Origin: Caldilineaceae bacterium bin5
GTDB taxonomy: Bacteria; Chloroflexota; Anaerolineae; Caldilineales; Caldilineaceae
DNA: 64,000 bases
Assembly: GCA_002238445.1 (NCBI GenBank)
Contig: MPML01000010.1
Span: 36,557 to 100,556, forward strand
Reading direction: 5' to 3'
Part shown: piece by piece, positions 7,871 to 16,112 of the stretch
Layout of the letters: the number at the start of each line of letters is the position of its first letter
Numbering within the stretch: position 1 is the stretch's first letter
Program-made: the position numbers and the translations under genes
The notes under the pieces: model-generated
Told to the model about the DNA's origin: nothing
The model's database searches: none
The model's input: the letters and a program-made list of their open reading frames with translations, nothing else

Positions 7871-8270
7871 TGCTTGACGGTTGTTTGACTGGATGTCCCG
7901 GAATTGCCACAATTGACTGGTTTCAGCGGTTCTGTAGAGGGATGTGATAGCAGGAATATGCTTGACGGTTGTTTGACTGGATGTCCCGGAATTGCCACAA
8001 TTGACTGGTTTCAGCGGCTCTTTAGAGGGATGTGATAGCAAGGATTTGCTTGACGGTTGTTTGACTGGATGGTCGGGAATTGCCACAAATGGTCGGTTTC
8101 AGCGGCTCTTTAGAGGGATGTGATAGCAAGGATTTGCTTGACGGTTGTTTGACTGGATGGTCGGGAATTGCCACAAATGGTCGGTTTCAGCGGCTCTTTA
8201 GAGGGATGTGATAGCAGGAATTTGTTTGACGGTTGTTTGATTGAACGGCCGGAAACAGCCACAATTGGCA
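7871..8270. repeat. 88-bp tandem repeat array (about 4.5 units)
   Basis: The phrase TGCTTGACGGTTGTTTGACT starts units at 7871, 7959, 8047 and 8135, with a diverged fifth start at 8223, giving an exact 88-bp period. Units differ at a few sites (for instance TGTCCCGG against TGGTCGGG) and end near GTGATAGCAGGAAT. The period is not a multiple of three and the array has no spacers, so it is neither a protein repeat nor a CRISPR. It fills the gap between the ATPase and the DUF1638 gene. Confidence 0.9.
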
Positions 8271-8317
8271 GTTTCACCCCCTCTCCGGGCGTCTCTTTCG
8301 GGGTCAGGAGCACTTAC

Positions 8318-8911
8318 TTGAAGATCGGAATCATAGCCTGCGGCGCAATCGTGCGCGAACTTATCGCCGTCGCCAACCGCCGCGGCTGGGACTACGAGCT
8401 GACCGCCGTTCCCGCCCAGCTCCACAACCGCCCCGAACGCATCGCCCCGGCCGTCGCGAAAAAGCTCGACGCCTGGGCTGACCGCTTCGACCGCATCCTC
8501 ATCGGCTATGCCGACTGCGGCACCATCGGCGCGCTCGATTCCCTCCTGGCCCGCTATCCCCATGCCGTGCGCATCCCCGGCCCCCACTGCTACGAGTTCT
8601 ACGGCGGCGCGCTTTTCGACCAACAGGCCGAACGCCAGCCGGGCACTTTTTACCTAACCGATTTTCTCGCCCACCACTACGAGGGCCTCGTGATAAAATC
8701 GCTGGGCCTCGACCGCCGGCCGGAGTTGCGCGACATCTATTTCGGCAACTACGAGGAGCTCCTCTATCTCCGCCAGCTGCCGGACCAGGACGAGAGCGAA
8801 CGCGCCCGCGCTGCAGCGGCGCGGCTGGGGCTGGCTTACAGCGAGATCGATTCAGGACTGGATGAATTGGAGCAGCGACTGGTGGAGTTGATCGAGAGTG
8901 AAGAACGGTGA
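8318..8911 (+). CDS. DUF1638 domain protein
   Basis: I place the start at TTG 8318, seven bases after a clear AGGAG (8306-8310), giving 197 residues. The longer in-frame reading from 8168 would be translated from the tandem repeats and is unlikely. The family landmarks are present: KIGIIACGAIVREL at the start, ILIGYADCGTIG in the middle, IPGPHCYEFYGG, and GTFYLTDFLAHHYEGLV. DUF1638 proteins have no proven activity; they occur beside corrinoid-dependent methyltransferases and methylamine genes. The cysteine in YADCG and the H-C pair in PHCYEF could bind metal or cofactor. The next gene starts 12 bp downstream, so they are co-transcribed. Confidence 0.88.
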   Translation: MKIGIIACGAIVRELIAVANRRGWDYELTAVPAQLHNRPERIAPAVAKKLDAWADRFDRILIGYADCGTIGALDSLLARYPHAVRIPGPHCYEFYGGALFDQQAERQPGTFYLTDFLAHHYEGLVIKSLGLDRRPELRDIYFGNYEELLYLRQLPDQDESERARAAAARLGLAYSEIDSGLDELEQRLVELIESEER

Positions 8912-8923
8912 CCACCGACCACC

Positions 8924-9895
8924 ATGCGTCGAGTCCTCTTCCTCTTTCTTGACGGCGTCGGTCTCGGGTTGGATGATCCGCAAATCAACCCGCTCGCCGC
9001 GGCCGCGCTGCCTACGCTGGCAGCCCTTTTCGACGGCCATCCGCTCACCGCCTCCAGCGGGCGTTTTAGCAACGGCGACGCGCATCTGATCCCGACTGAT
9101 GCCCACATGGGTGTGCCCGGCCGCCCCCAGAGCGCCACCGGCCAGACCGCAATCCTGACCGGCGTCAACGCCCCCGCCCGTCTGGGGGAGCACTACGGTC
9201 CGCGCCCGGACCAGCGCGTGCGCGACATCCTCGACGAGGCCGGCATCTTCGCCCGCCTCCACGCGAAGGGTTATGCCACCGCCTTCATCAACGCCTATCC
9301 CCAGGGCTACTTTGACGCCGTCAAGCGCGGCAAACGCCTGCTGAGCGCAGTCCCCTACGCAGCGCGGCGCGGCGGGTTGCAGCTGCGGACATGGCAAGAG
9401 ATGGTTTCGCAGCAGGCCCTGTCCGCCAACTTCACCGGCCACGGTTGGCGCACGCAGTTGGGCTATCCCGATGTGCCGCTCTACACGCCGCAGGAAGCAG
9501 GCGCGCAGTTCTGGCGTCTTGCCCAGCCCGTGCGCTTCGCCTTCTTCGAGCACTGGCTGACCGACTTCCTCGGCCACTACCGCGATCTCGGCGGCGCAAT
9601 TGAGAACTTCGAACGCATTGACGGCTTCTTGGCCGGTCTGTTGGATGCAATGGACTGGCAGCAGACCCTCCTGATAATCGCCAGTGACCACGGAAATGTC
9701 GAGGACTGTTCAATCCGCAAGCACACCGAGAACAAAGCTCTAACCATTCTCGTCGGCAGCCGGGCCGCGGCCTATGCCCAGCGCGTCCACCGACTGGACA
9801 ACTTCGCCGATATCATTGCCGATTTTATGGACGAAAAAGACACCGCCGCCGGCCAGTTACCAAGCCCTTTCAATCAGATGCCAACCACCTGTTAG
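8924..9895 (+). CDS. Alkaline phosphatase superfamily metalloenzyme
   Basis: A 323-residue protein of the metalloenzyme superfamily that includes phosphopentomutase and cofactor-independent phosphoglycerate mutase. Metal-binding landmarks are LFLDGVGLG at residues 5-13, SATGQTAILTG (holding the likely phospho-accepting residue) near 65-75, and IASDHGNVED in the C-terminal third. It is shorter than the mutases and lacks their large inserted domain, so a phosphatase or phosphotransferase role on a small substrate is more likely than glycolysis; the substrate is unknown. It sits in a probable operon with DUF1638 before it and a PHP phosphoesterase after it. Confidence 0.82.
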   Translation: MRRVLFLFLDGVGLGLDDPQINPLAAAALPTLAALFDGHPLTASSGRFSNGDAHLIPTDAHMGVPGRPQSATGQTAILTGVNAPARLGEHYGPRPDQRVRDILDEAGIFARLHAKGYATAFINAYPQGYFDAVKRGKRLLSAVPYAARRGGLQLRTWQEMVSQQALSANFTGHGWRTQLGYPDVPLYTPQEAGAQFWRLAQPVRFAFFEHWLTDFLGHYRDLGGAIENFERIDGFLAGLLDAMDWQQTLLIIASDHGNVEDCSIRKHTENKALTILVGSRAAAYAQRVHRLDNFADIIADFMDEKDTAAGQLPSPFNQMPTTC

Positions 9896-9968
9896 ATCGT
9901 TAAGAGTCCAACCGCCCGTCCAACCTATCCGCCTTTGTAAGCCGCCTATTCAACAGATTGGAGAAACT

Positions 9969-10871
9969 ATGGAACTGCCGCCATTCGCCAACCCCGGCCG
10001 CTTCTGGAAAGGAAATCTTCACACCCACTCGACCCGCTCCGACGGGGGAAAGCCACCGCAGGAGGTCTGCCGACTGTATGAACAGGGTGGTTACGATTTC
10101 ATCGCCCTGACCGATCACTTTATGGAGCAGTACGGCTTTCCGGTCACCGACACGCGGCCCTTCCGTTCAGCCGGGTTCACGACTATCATCGGCGCCGAAC
10201 TGCACAGCGGAGCCATCGAGAACGGCTCCGCCTGGCATATCGTGGCCGCCGGCCTGCCCCTCGACTTCGCGCCCACCGACCCGGAGGAAAGCGGCGCCCA
10301 ACTCGCCGCCAGGGCCAAGGAGGCCGGCGCCTTTGTCGGCATCGCCCATCCCCACTGGTACACGCTTACCGAAAACGACGTCGCAGCCTTAGGACCGGCC
10401 CACGCAGTCGAGGTCTACAACGGCATAGCCGACGACGCCAACGATCGGGCCGACAGCTGGCATCTGATGGACATACTACTGGACAAACGTCAGCGCTACT
10501 TCGCCTATGCAGCCGACGATGCCCATCTCAAAGAGCACCACGACTTTCGCCGCGGCTGGGTGCAGGTGAAAGCCGAGGAGCTCTCCCCCGAGGCTCTGCT
10601 GACCGCGCTGAAGGACGGCGCATTCTACTCCAGCACCGGACCCGAGATCTACGACATCGCCTGCATCCCCGGCGAACGGCTAACTGTCCAATGCTCGCCC
10701 GCTGAACGCATCTTCATGACCGGTGTTGGCAGCGCCAGTCAGCGCGCCTGGGGCAACGGTCTCAAAAGCGCCGAGTTCGACCTGTCCGACTGGAGCAGCC
10801 ACTACTGCCGCGTGACGGTGCGCGACCGCCGCGGCGGCAGGGCGTGGTCGAACCCGATCTGGTTCGAATAA
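9969..10871 (+). CDS. PHP domain metal-dependent phosphoesterase
   Basis: A 300-residue PHP-fold hydrolase. The first metal motif is NLHTHSTRSDG with H18 and H20, followed by IALTDHF near 44-50 and GIAHPHW near 127-133. A C-terminal beta-rich region (after about residue 220) probably caps the active site. PHP proteins cleave phosphate esters, with histidinol phosphate and nucleotides as known examples. The chosen ATG at 9969 begins directly before the domain; the upstream in-frame extension overlaps the previous gene and is not family-like. The stop overlaps the start of the PfkB kinase (TAATG), so the two are translationally coupled and may act on the same compound. Confidence 0.87.
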   Translation: MELPPFANPGRFWKGNLHTHSTRSDGGKPPQEVCRLYEQGGYDFIALTDHFMEQYGFPVTDTRPFRSAGFTTIIGAELHSGAIENGSAWHIVAAGLPLDFAPTDPEESGAQLAARAKEAGAFVGIAHPHWYTLTENDVAALGPAHAVEVYNGIADDANDRADSWHLMDILLDKRQRYFAYAADDAHLKEHHDFRRGWVQVKAEELSPEALLTALKDGAFYSSTGPEIYDIACIPGERLTVQCSPAERIFMTGVGSASQRAWGNGLKSAEFDLSDWSSHYCRVTVRDRRGGRAWSNPIWFE

Positions 10872-11803
10872 TGAACGACGTGTCTGATTCAGGGGGTCTG
10901 GCGGTCGATGTGCTCTGTCTGGGCATCGCCTGCTACGACCTTATATTCTCGGTAGACCGGCACATAGGCGCCGATGAAAAGATCAAGGCGACCGGCTTGA
11001 CCTCCTGCGGCGGAGGCATCGCCGCAAATGCATCGATGACCGTCGCTCGCCTCGGATACTCCGTGGCCTTCGCCGGCTATCTGGGCCGCGATATGTACGG
11101 CGACAAACATCTCGATGAACTCGACGCGGCCAGCGTCAACACAGACCTTGTCGTACGCGGCGAATGGCCGACATCCCTCTCCGCCATTCTCGTCAAGCCG
11201 GACGGCTCACGTGCGCTCGTCAACTACGGCCTTGGCAGAGATATGCCGGGCGGGGAGGAACTCCAAATCGAAAACTGCCGACCGCGTGCGGTTCTGGTGG
11301 ATGGACATTACCTCGCGGCAGCCGCACCCCTGGTCGCCAGCGCCAGCGTCGCCGGCATCCCCACCGTGCTGGATGGCGACACGCTCCATCAGGGCTCGAA
11401 AACGCTGATGGAAATGGTGGAATTTCTGGTGGTATCGGAGCACTTTGCCCGCCAATTCAGCCGCCAGGACGATGTGGAAGAAGCCCTGGCGCAGCTGAGT
11501 CGCTGCGCGCCCTCGACAATCGTCACCCTCGGCGAACGAGGATTGCGCTGGCGCAATCGCGCAGACAGCATGTTTGGCGCCAGCGCCGGCAGCTACCCGG
11601 CCTTCGAGATCGCTGCAGAGGATACCACCGGCGCTGGCGATGCCTTCCACGGCGCGTTCGCCGCAGGTCTTTCACAAGGGATGGCGTGGGAAGAACTGCT
11701 GCGCTTTTCCTCTGCCGTCGGCGCGCTCTGTTGCACCAGAAAAGGCGCACGCCTTGGCATTCCCACCGGCGCCGATGTAGCCGCGTTTCTGGCGCAGAAT
11801 TGA
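10871..11803 (+). CDS. PfkB family carbohydrate/nucleoside kinase
   Basis: A 310-residue ribokinase-like enzyme. It has the N-terminal glycine-rich substrate region (TSCGGGIAANASMTVARLG, near 37-55) and the C-terminal ATP-site signature DTTGAGDAFHGAF at 251-263, with D257 as catalytic base. The family phosphorylates the hydroxymethyl group of sugars or nucleosides. The start codon shares its A with the stop of the PHP gene. Together with the phosphatase-like and PHP genes it suggests a small pathway handling a phosphorylated sugar; the sugar cannot be named from sequence. Confidence 0.9.
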   Translation: MNDVSDSGGLAVDVLCLGIACYDLIFSVDRHIGADEKIKATGLTSCGGGIAANASMTVARLGYSVAFAGYLGRDMYGDKHLDELDAASVNTDLVVRGEWPTSLSAILVKPDGSRALVNYGLGRDMPGGEELQIENCRPRAVLVDGHYLAAAAPLVASASVAGIPTVLDGDTLHQGSKTLMEMVEFLVVSEHFARQFSRQDDVEEALAQLSRCAPSTIVTLGERGLRWRNRADSMFGASAGSYPAFEIAAEDTTGAGDAFHGAFAAGLSQGMAWEELLRFSSAVGALCCTRKGARLGIPTGADVAAFLAQN

Positions 11804-12160
11804 GCCGCAACAGTGGCAAATGTAAACGGGGAATAACCAATATCGGCTCCTACGCATCTTCGTCGCCTGACCGCACTGATTACGCGTTTTCCCGCCAAAT
11901 TTCGAGCTTGTAACCCATTTAGTTTTCTTGTATTGTATGGTATGGTAAAAGTAGTGTATGGTAGTATCTGTATGAGGGAATCGCCGACCAAAGATGGCGG
12001 CGTTGGCAAGGGACGGTTTGACAGCCGTCCGTTTCATTCCAATTACCCCTCGCCAAGTGCCCGCTCATAGGTTCGTAGGGCACCAGACCGACGCCTCTGC
12101 GTCGAATAGCAAGACAACCATAAACTCAGCCTGGCCATTGTGGTTTCGGGAGGATTGAAA
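11804..12160. other. Intergenic region with promoter-like AT-rich block and two hairpins
   Basis: No gene is seen. An AT-rich block at about 11,930-11,985 contains three TATGGTA half-sites (after TTCTTGTAT) and looks like a promoter or operator zone. Short hairpins follow: GGACGG/CCGTCC at 12,011-12,030, and CGACGC-CTCT-GCGTCG at 12,089-12,104. The latter is 57 nt before the PhyH start and could affect expression of that gene. Confidence 0.35.
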
Positions 12161-13027
12161 ATGACAGTAGCTGCTCCTGAGCGGCAGTTCGACGACGGCC
12201 TTACTGGCGACTACCCGCCTGGTCTCTACGATTCGACCGGAGTTGTCACAGGCGTCGACGGCTTTGCTGCCGTTACCGATGCCCATGTGGCCAGGTTTCA
12301 CGAACAGGGCTTTCTGATTGTCGAAAACGCCTTCACGGCGCATGAAATTCAGGTGGCCCTGGACGGGCTGTTTCACCTGTTGTCGGGCGCAGTCGAGGAG
12401 TTCAATGGCGTTCAGTACGAACAGGCTTCTGCAGGCGTGGCTGTTGAAGAACTATCGCCAGAAAAGAAGCAGGACTATGTGCGCAAATTTATGAGCTTCG
12501 TCGACTACGACGTTCGCCTGAACGAATTCGCGCATCATCCTCTGCTACTCGCGCTGGTTGAACGCATAATCGGCGAAGCGCCTGTTCTGTTCCAAAGCAT
12601 GGCGCTTCTCAAGCCCCCCCGTCTGGGCCGAGACAAGCCTTGGCACCAGGACCACGCCTATTTTCAGTTCGAACTTAACACAAGGGTCGTGGGCTGCTGG
12701 ATTGCCCTGGATGAGGCCACGATCGAAAATGGCTGCATGGTCATTGCGCCGGGCAGCCACCTGGAAGGGCCGGTCGTCCACTTTAGACGGCGGGATTGGC
12801 AGATCTGTGATTCCGACGTGGACAACAGTGGGGCAGTAGCAGTCCCGCTAAAACCGGGCGGCCTCTTAATCTTCCAGAGTTTGCTCCACCACGGAACACC
12901 ACCCAACAATACCGGGCTGCGCCGCCGGGCACTACAGTTCCACTACCGGCCGCAAAGCGCGCCTCTCACCAGTCACGAGGAACGACTGGCGATTTTCGGC
13001 GGCGAAGGGTTGGGGGCCGAGTGCTGA
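12161..13027 (+). CDS. Phytanoyl-CoA dioxygenase (PhyH) family protein 1
   Basis: A 288-residue non-heme Fe(II)/2-oxoglutarate dioxygenase. The iron ligands are visible as H162 and D164 (WHQDHAYF) with the distal histidine H243 or H244 (LLHHGTPPNN), and the arginine-rich GLRRRAL that follows would hold 2-oxoglutarate. PhyH-family enzymes hydroxylate a wide range of small molecules and lipids, so the substrate is open. The ATG at 12161 has a strong GGGAGG site seven bases upstream and is preferred over the in-frame ATG at 12140. It stands alone, followed by the tRNA-Sec on the other strand. Confidence 0.88.
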   Translation: MTVAAPERQFDDGLTGDYPPGLYDSTGVVTGVDGFAAVTDAHVARFHEQGFLIVENAFTAHEIQVALDGLFHLLSGAVEEFNGVQYEQASAGVAVEELSPEKKQDYVRKFMSFVDYDVRLNEFAHHPLLLALVERIIGEAPVLFQSMALLKPPRLGRDKPWHQDHAYFQFELNTRVVGCWIALDEATIENGCMVIAPGSHLEGPVVHFRRRDWQICDSDVDNSGAVAVPLKPGGLLIFQSLLHHGTPPNNTGLRRRALQFHYRPQSAPLTSHEERLAIFGGEGLGAEC

Positions 13028-13038
13028 GTTAGGCAATT

Positions 13039-13135
<97 letters not shown>

Positions 13136-13414
13136 GCTGGCTATTGTATCGGTTGAACTGAGCGCGGTCAAATAAAGCGGCCGCGTTCAATATGAGAGTC
13201 CCATACGCTGGGCACGCAAGCCTGTCTTCCCCGGATCAGCTTGCCACAACGAAAGCACTAGAACCCAGATTTTATTCTGGTCTCTGGTCGCCGCACTCAA
13301 CTGGAATGTGTGGCGTGGCCGTTGACTGACTTTTTGCGACTTTATGGTCGCCGTCTCTTAACCAATAACCCATTTCCAAATATGCAACGCAGTTAGCGGT
13401 CTGGATAGAAAAGT

Positions 13415-14710
13415 ATGCACTTGGCTTGCCCCGAATGCGGCGCTCCGGTAGATGTTACCTCGTCGTTCACGAATTGCCCCGCCTGTGACGCAAATGTCGC
13501 TTCACATTATACGCCCGCGGAGATGACCCGGACGGTCTATCATCGCGCCCTCGAACATTATTCGATGGGAAATGAGGCAGCCGCGCTCGAGGGAATCGAT
13601 CAGGGCATTTCCTTGCTGGAAGCGCCCGAGCTGCACCTGCTGGCAGCTCTGATCTATCGCAAACGCGGCGAATTCAAGGAGATGCGGGAGCATGTGGCCG
13701 CCATCCCCGCCGATGATATCCTGCGCAGCGAAGGCGAATGGCTGCTGCGCTCACACCAGGAACAGCTCCAATTGGGGCGGCGCGAAGAGGCCCGCAAACG
13801 CGGCCGTGCCAAGGGTACACAACTCGCAGTGGGCAAAGCAAGCCGGCAGTTCAGCACTGAATATTACCCGGCCCCTTTGGACAAGAAACAGGTTGCAAAA
13901 AGAGGCACCTTTAAAATACGGCGCAATCGCCTTCCCTGGGCAATTCCTATCGCCGCCGTCCTGCTGGCCGTCATCTTCTTCTCGCGAGGCTCGGGCGATT
14001 CTCTGCTGACCGCGCTGCGGCAACTGCGTACAATTCCAGACCAACTGACGTCATTCTACGCCTCCTTCACCACAGACGAACCGGCCGTGGAGACCGCCGC
14101 AGTCGACAGCGCAGACACCAGTTCTCAAAATAGCGCCGCAGCCTCCATAAACACGCCGCAGCCCGAAAACGCTTCCGCGGCGACTTCAGCCCCCACCGCC
14201 CTGCCGACGCCGGTACCAACGCAATCACCTCCGACACCCACCTCCGTCAGCAGTGCTTCTCCTGACGTGAAAGCGACGATTATCGCCGCCGCCCGCGTAC
14301 AGTCTTACGATCTCAACACTTTCCTCAATGAACTGGACCGTCCAGACCTGGCCGCCCTCGGCATTCAGGCTTCCTGGGCCCAGGGAGCTCCCCCAGGCGA
14401 ACTGATCGTGCAGGGAACCGTAACGATGGTCTCTGTTCAGCTCGAACTGTTGAATCTGATGACAGAGATCGAAGGCGTTACCTCGATCGACCACAGCGGG
14501 CTGGAGCTGGACTTGCCCGAAACTTACCTCGTTCGGGAAGGCGAAAACTTGCGGCACATTGCACTGCGGTTGTACGGAAACCCGGACCGCTGGACTGAAA
14601 TCTACGATGCCAATCAGGACCTGATCGGCGAAGATCCCAATAACCTTTGGGTCGGACTTTCGCTGACTCTGCCTCAGGAGGAACCCCCAGAGGAACAGAT
14701 CCAGCAATGA
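13415..14710 (+). CDS. Zinc-ribbon / LysM membrane protein
   Basis: A 431-residue protein with several parts. Residues 5-28 are a zinc ribbon (CPECG...CPACD); 40-130 is a helical, TPR-like region. One membrane segment follows at about 174-190 (LPWAIPIAAVLLAVIFF), then a low-complexity Ser/Thr/Pro/Ala linker (about 220-285) and a BON-like alpha/beta segment (about 290-370). A LysM domain forms the end (about 370-424, YLVREGENLRHIALRLYGNP). The topology puts the zinc ribbon and helices inside and the LysM domain outside, where it could hold peptidoglycan or another glycan. Its role is unknown; a scaffold linking cytoplasm and envelope is plausible. Confidence 0.82.
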   Translation: MHLACPECGAPVDVTSSFTNCPACDANVASHYTPAEMTRTVYHRALEHYSMGNEAAALEGIDQGISLLEAPELHLLAALIYRKRGEFKEMREHVAAIPADDILRSEGEWLLRSHQEQLQLGRREEARKRGRAKGTQLAVGKASRQFSTEYYPAPLDKKQVAKRGTFKIRRNRLPWAIPIAAVLLAVIFFSRGSGDSLLTALRQLRTIPDQLTSFYASFTTDEPAVETAAVDSADTSSQNSAAASINTPQPENASAATSAPTALPTPVPTQSPPTPTSVSSASPDVKATIIAAARVQSYDLNTFLNELDRPDLAALGIQASWAQGAPPGELIVQGTVTMVSVQLELLNLMTEIEGVTSIDHSGLELDLPETYLVREGENLRHIALRLYGNPDRWTEIYDANQDLIGEDPNNLWVGLSLTLPQEEPPEEQIQQ

Positions 14711-14834
14711 GTTCTGATCCTTCAGGACCGGGGCGCCCCGAATCTGCCGTAAGCCTGCTTTGGCCCCGAAACCTGGCGCCGACCGAGCATCGCCCGCACC
14801 TCTTTCGACACCTCCGCCAGCGGCAAACTGACGC

Positions 14835-16070
14835 ATGAAGCTCGGCACGATCGACAAACGGCTGCTGACAATCCTGCTCGTCGTCTTTGTACAGATGCTG
14901 GGCGCATCACTGATCTTTCCTGTCTTGCCGCTGTATGCGCAGCGGCAATTTAATATGTCGGCGGAGATGATCACCCTGCTCACCTCCGCCTTCTTCGCCG
15001 CCCAATTCCTCTCCGGCCCATTTGTCGGCCGCCTATCAGATAATTACGGCCGTATCCCCGTTCTGATCGTCAGCCAGATCGGGACGGTCATCAGCTTTGT
15101 ACTGCTGGCCCTTGCGCCCAGCCTTGGCTGGCTCTTCTTTGCCCGCATCCTGGACGGTATCACCGGCGGCAACATCATCGTTGCGCAGGCATACATTACC
15201 GACATCACACCGCGCGAAAAGCGTACCGAGAGCCTGGGCTACATCTTCGCCGCTTTCGGCCTTGGCTTCATCTTCGGCCCCGCCCTCGGCGGGTTCCTCG
15301 CCGCAGTCTACGGTCCCACAGTGCCATTTCTGGTGGCGGCGGTAGCGGCCGCAGCCGTCGTCCTCCTCACCTGGTACGCACTGGACGAAACGCTCTCGGC
15401 AGAGGAAAGGCGCAGCGCCCGCGCCCGCCGCACCGGCAGCCTTACCTTCGGTAGCCTGCTGGGGGGCGCCCCTTGGGCTCTGTCGCTGATGCTGATTCTC
15501 CTGATCGCCTTCCTGGGTCAGTTTGCACTCGGGCTTTTGCAGGCCACCTTTGCCCTCTTCGGTGAGGCGGTACTGTTCCAGGGCGAGAGCCAGAAGGTAA
15601 CTGACGTCGGCATCGGCCTGTTGCTGTCCGTTGTCGGCGTGTCCCAGCTGTTCACGCAGACCTATCTGCTGCGGCGGCTGGCAAGGCGCTTTGACGAAGG
15701 CCAGCTTGTCGTGCTCGGCAGCCTCCTTCGTACAATCGGCATGACGATCTACGCGCTCGTTACAACGCCGTGGCTCGGGGCATTCGGCTCGCTCTTTTTT
15801 GCCGTCGGCTTCGGTATCGCCAGTCCACCCCTGCAGTCGATGTCCACCGCATTGGTCTCTGACCAGGATCGGGGCGGCGTACTGGGTATGTTTCAGTCAA
15901 GCGTCAATCTGTCCACCATCATCAGCACCGCCATTGCCGGCGTATTTTTTGCCCGCGGGCCGACAGTGCCTTACTGGATCGGCGCAGCTACGTCACTCGT
16001 GGCGGTGATGGCGATGATCGGTTTGATGCGGTGGATGCCCACCCAGCCCGTCCGCGCGTCAGAGGCGTAG
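14835..16070 (+). CDS. MFS transporter (drug efflux type)
   Basis: A 411-residue major facilitator with about 12 hydrophobic segments. The loop after helix 2 carries the family motif GRLSDNYGRIPVL, and helix 5 shows the antiporter-type motif GFIFGPALGGFLA. Both are typical of TetA-like drug/proton exchangers. The start ATG follows the previous stop by 124 bp, so it may have its own promoter. Between it and the next gene there is a 42-bp gap, so expression with the UxaA-type gene is possible. The transported compound cannot be read from sequence. Confidence 0.9.
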   Translation: MKLGTIDKRLLTILLVVFVQMLGASLIFPVLPLYAQRQFNMSAEMITLLTSAFFAAQFLSGPFVGRLSDNYGRIPVLIVSQIGTVISFVLLALAPSLGWLFFARILDGITGGNIIVAQAYITDITPREKRTESLGYIFAAFGLGFIFGPALGGFLAAVYGPTVPFLVAAVAAAAVVLLTWYALDETLSAEERRSARARRTGSLTFGSLLGGAPWALSLMLILLIAFLGQFALGLLQATFALFGEAVLFQGESQKVTDVGIGLLLSVVGVSQLFTQTYLLRRLARRFDEGQLVVLGSLLRTIGMTIYALVTTPWLGAFGSLFFAVGFGIASPPLQSMSTALVSDQDRGGVLGMFQSSVNLSTIISTAIAGVFFARGPTVPYWIGAATSLVAVMAMIGLMRWMPTQPVRASEA

Positions 16071-16112
16071 CGCGTATCGTGAGAATTACTTTTCGCGAAT
16101 CGGAGAATACTG

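Noticed and set aside
7871..8270. CRISPR array
   Set aside because: Units are contiguous 88-bp tandem copies with no unique spacers and no cas genes nearby.
8168..8317. 50-codon N-terminal extension of the DUF1638 protein
   Set aside because: It would be translated from the 88-bp repeats; TTG 8318 has AGGAG at good distance and starts the domain.
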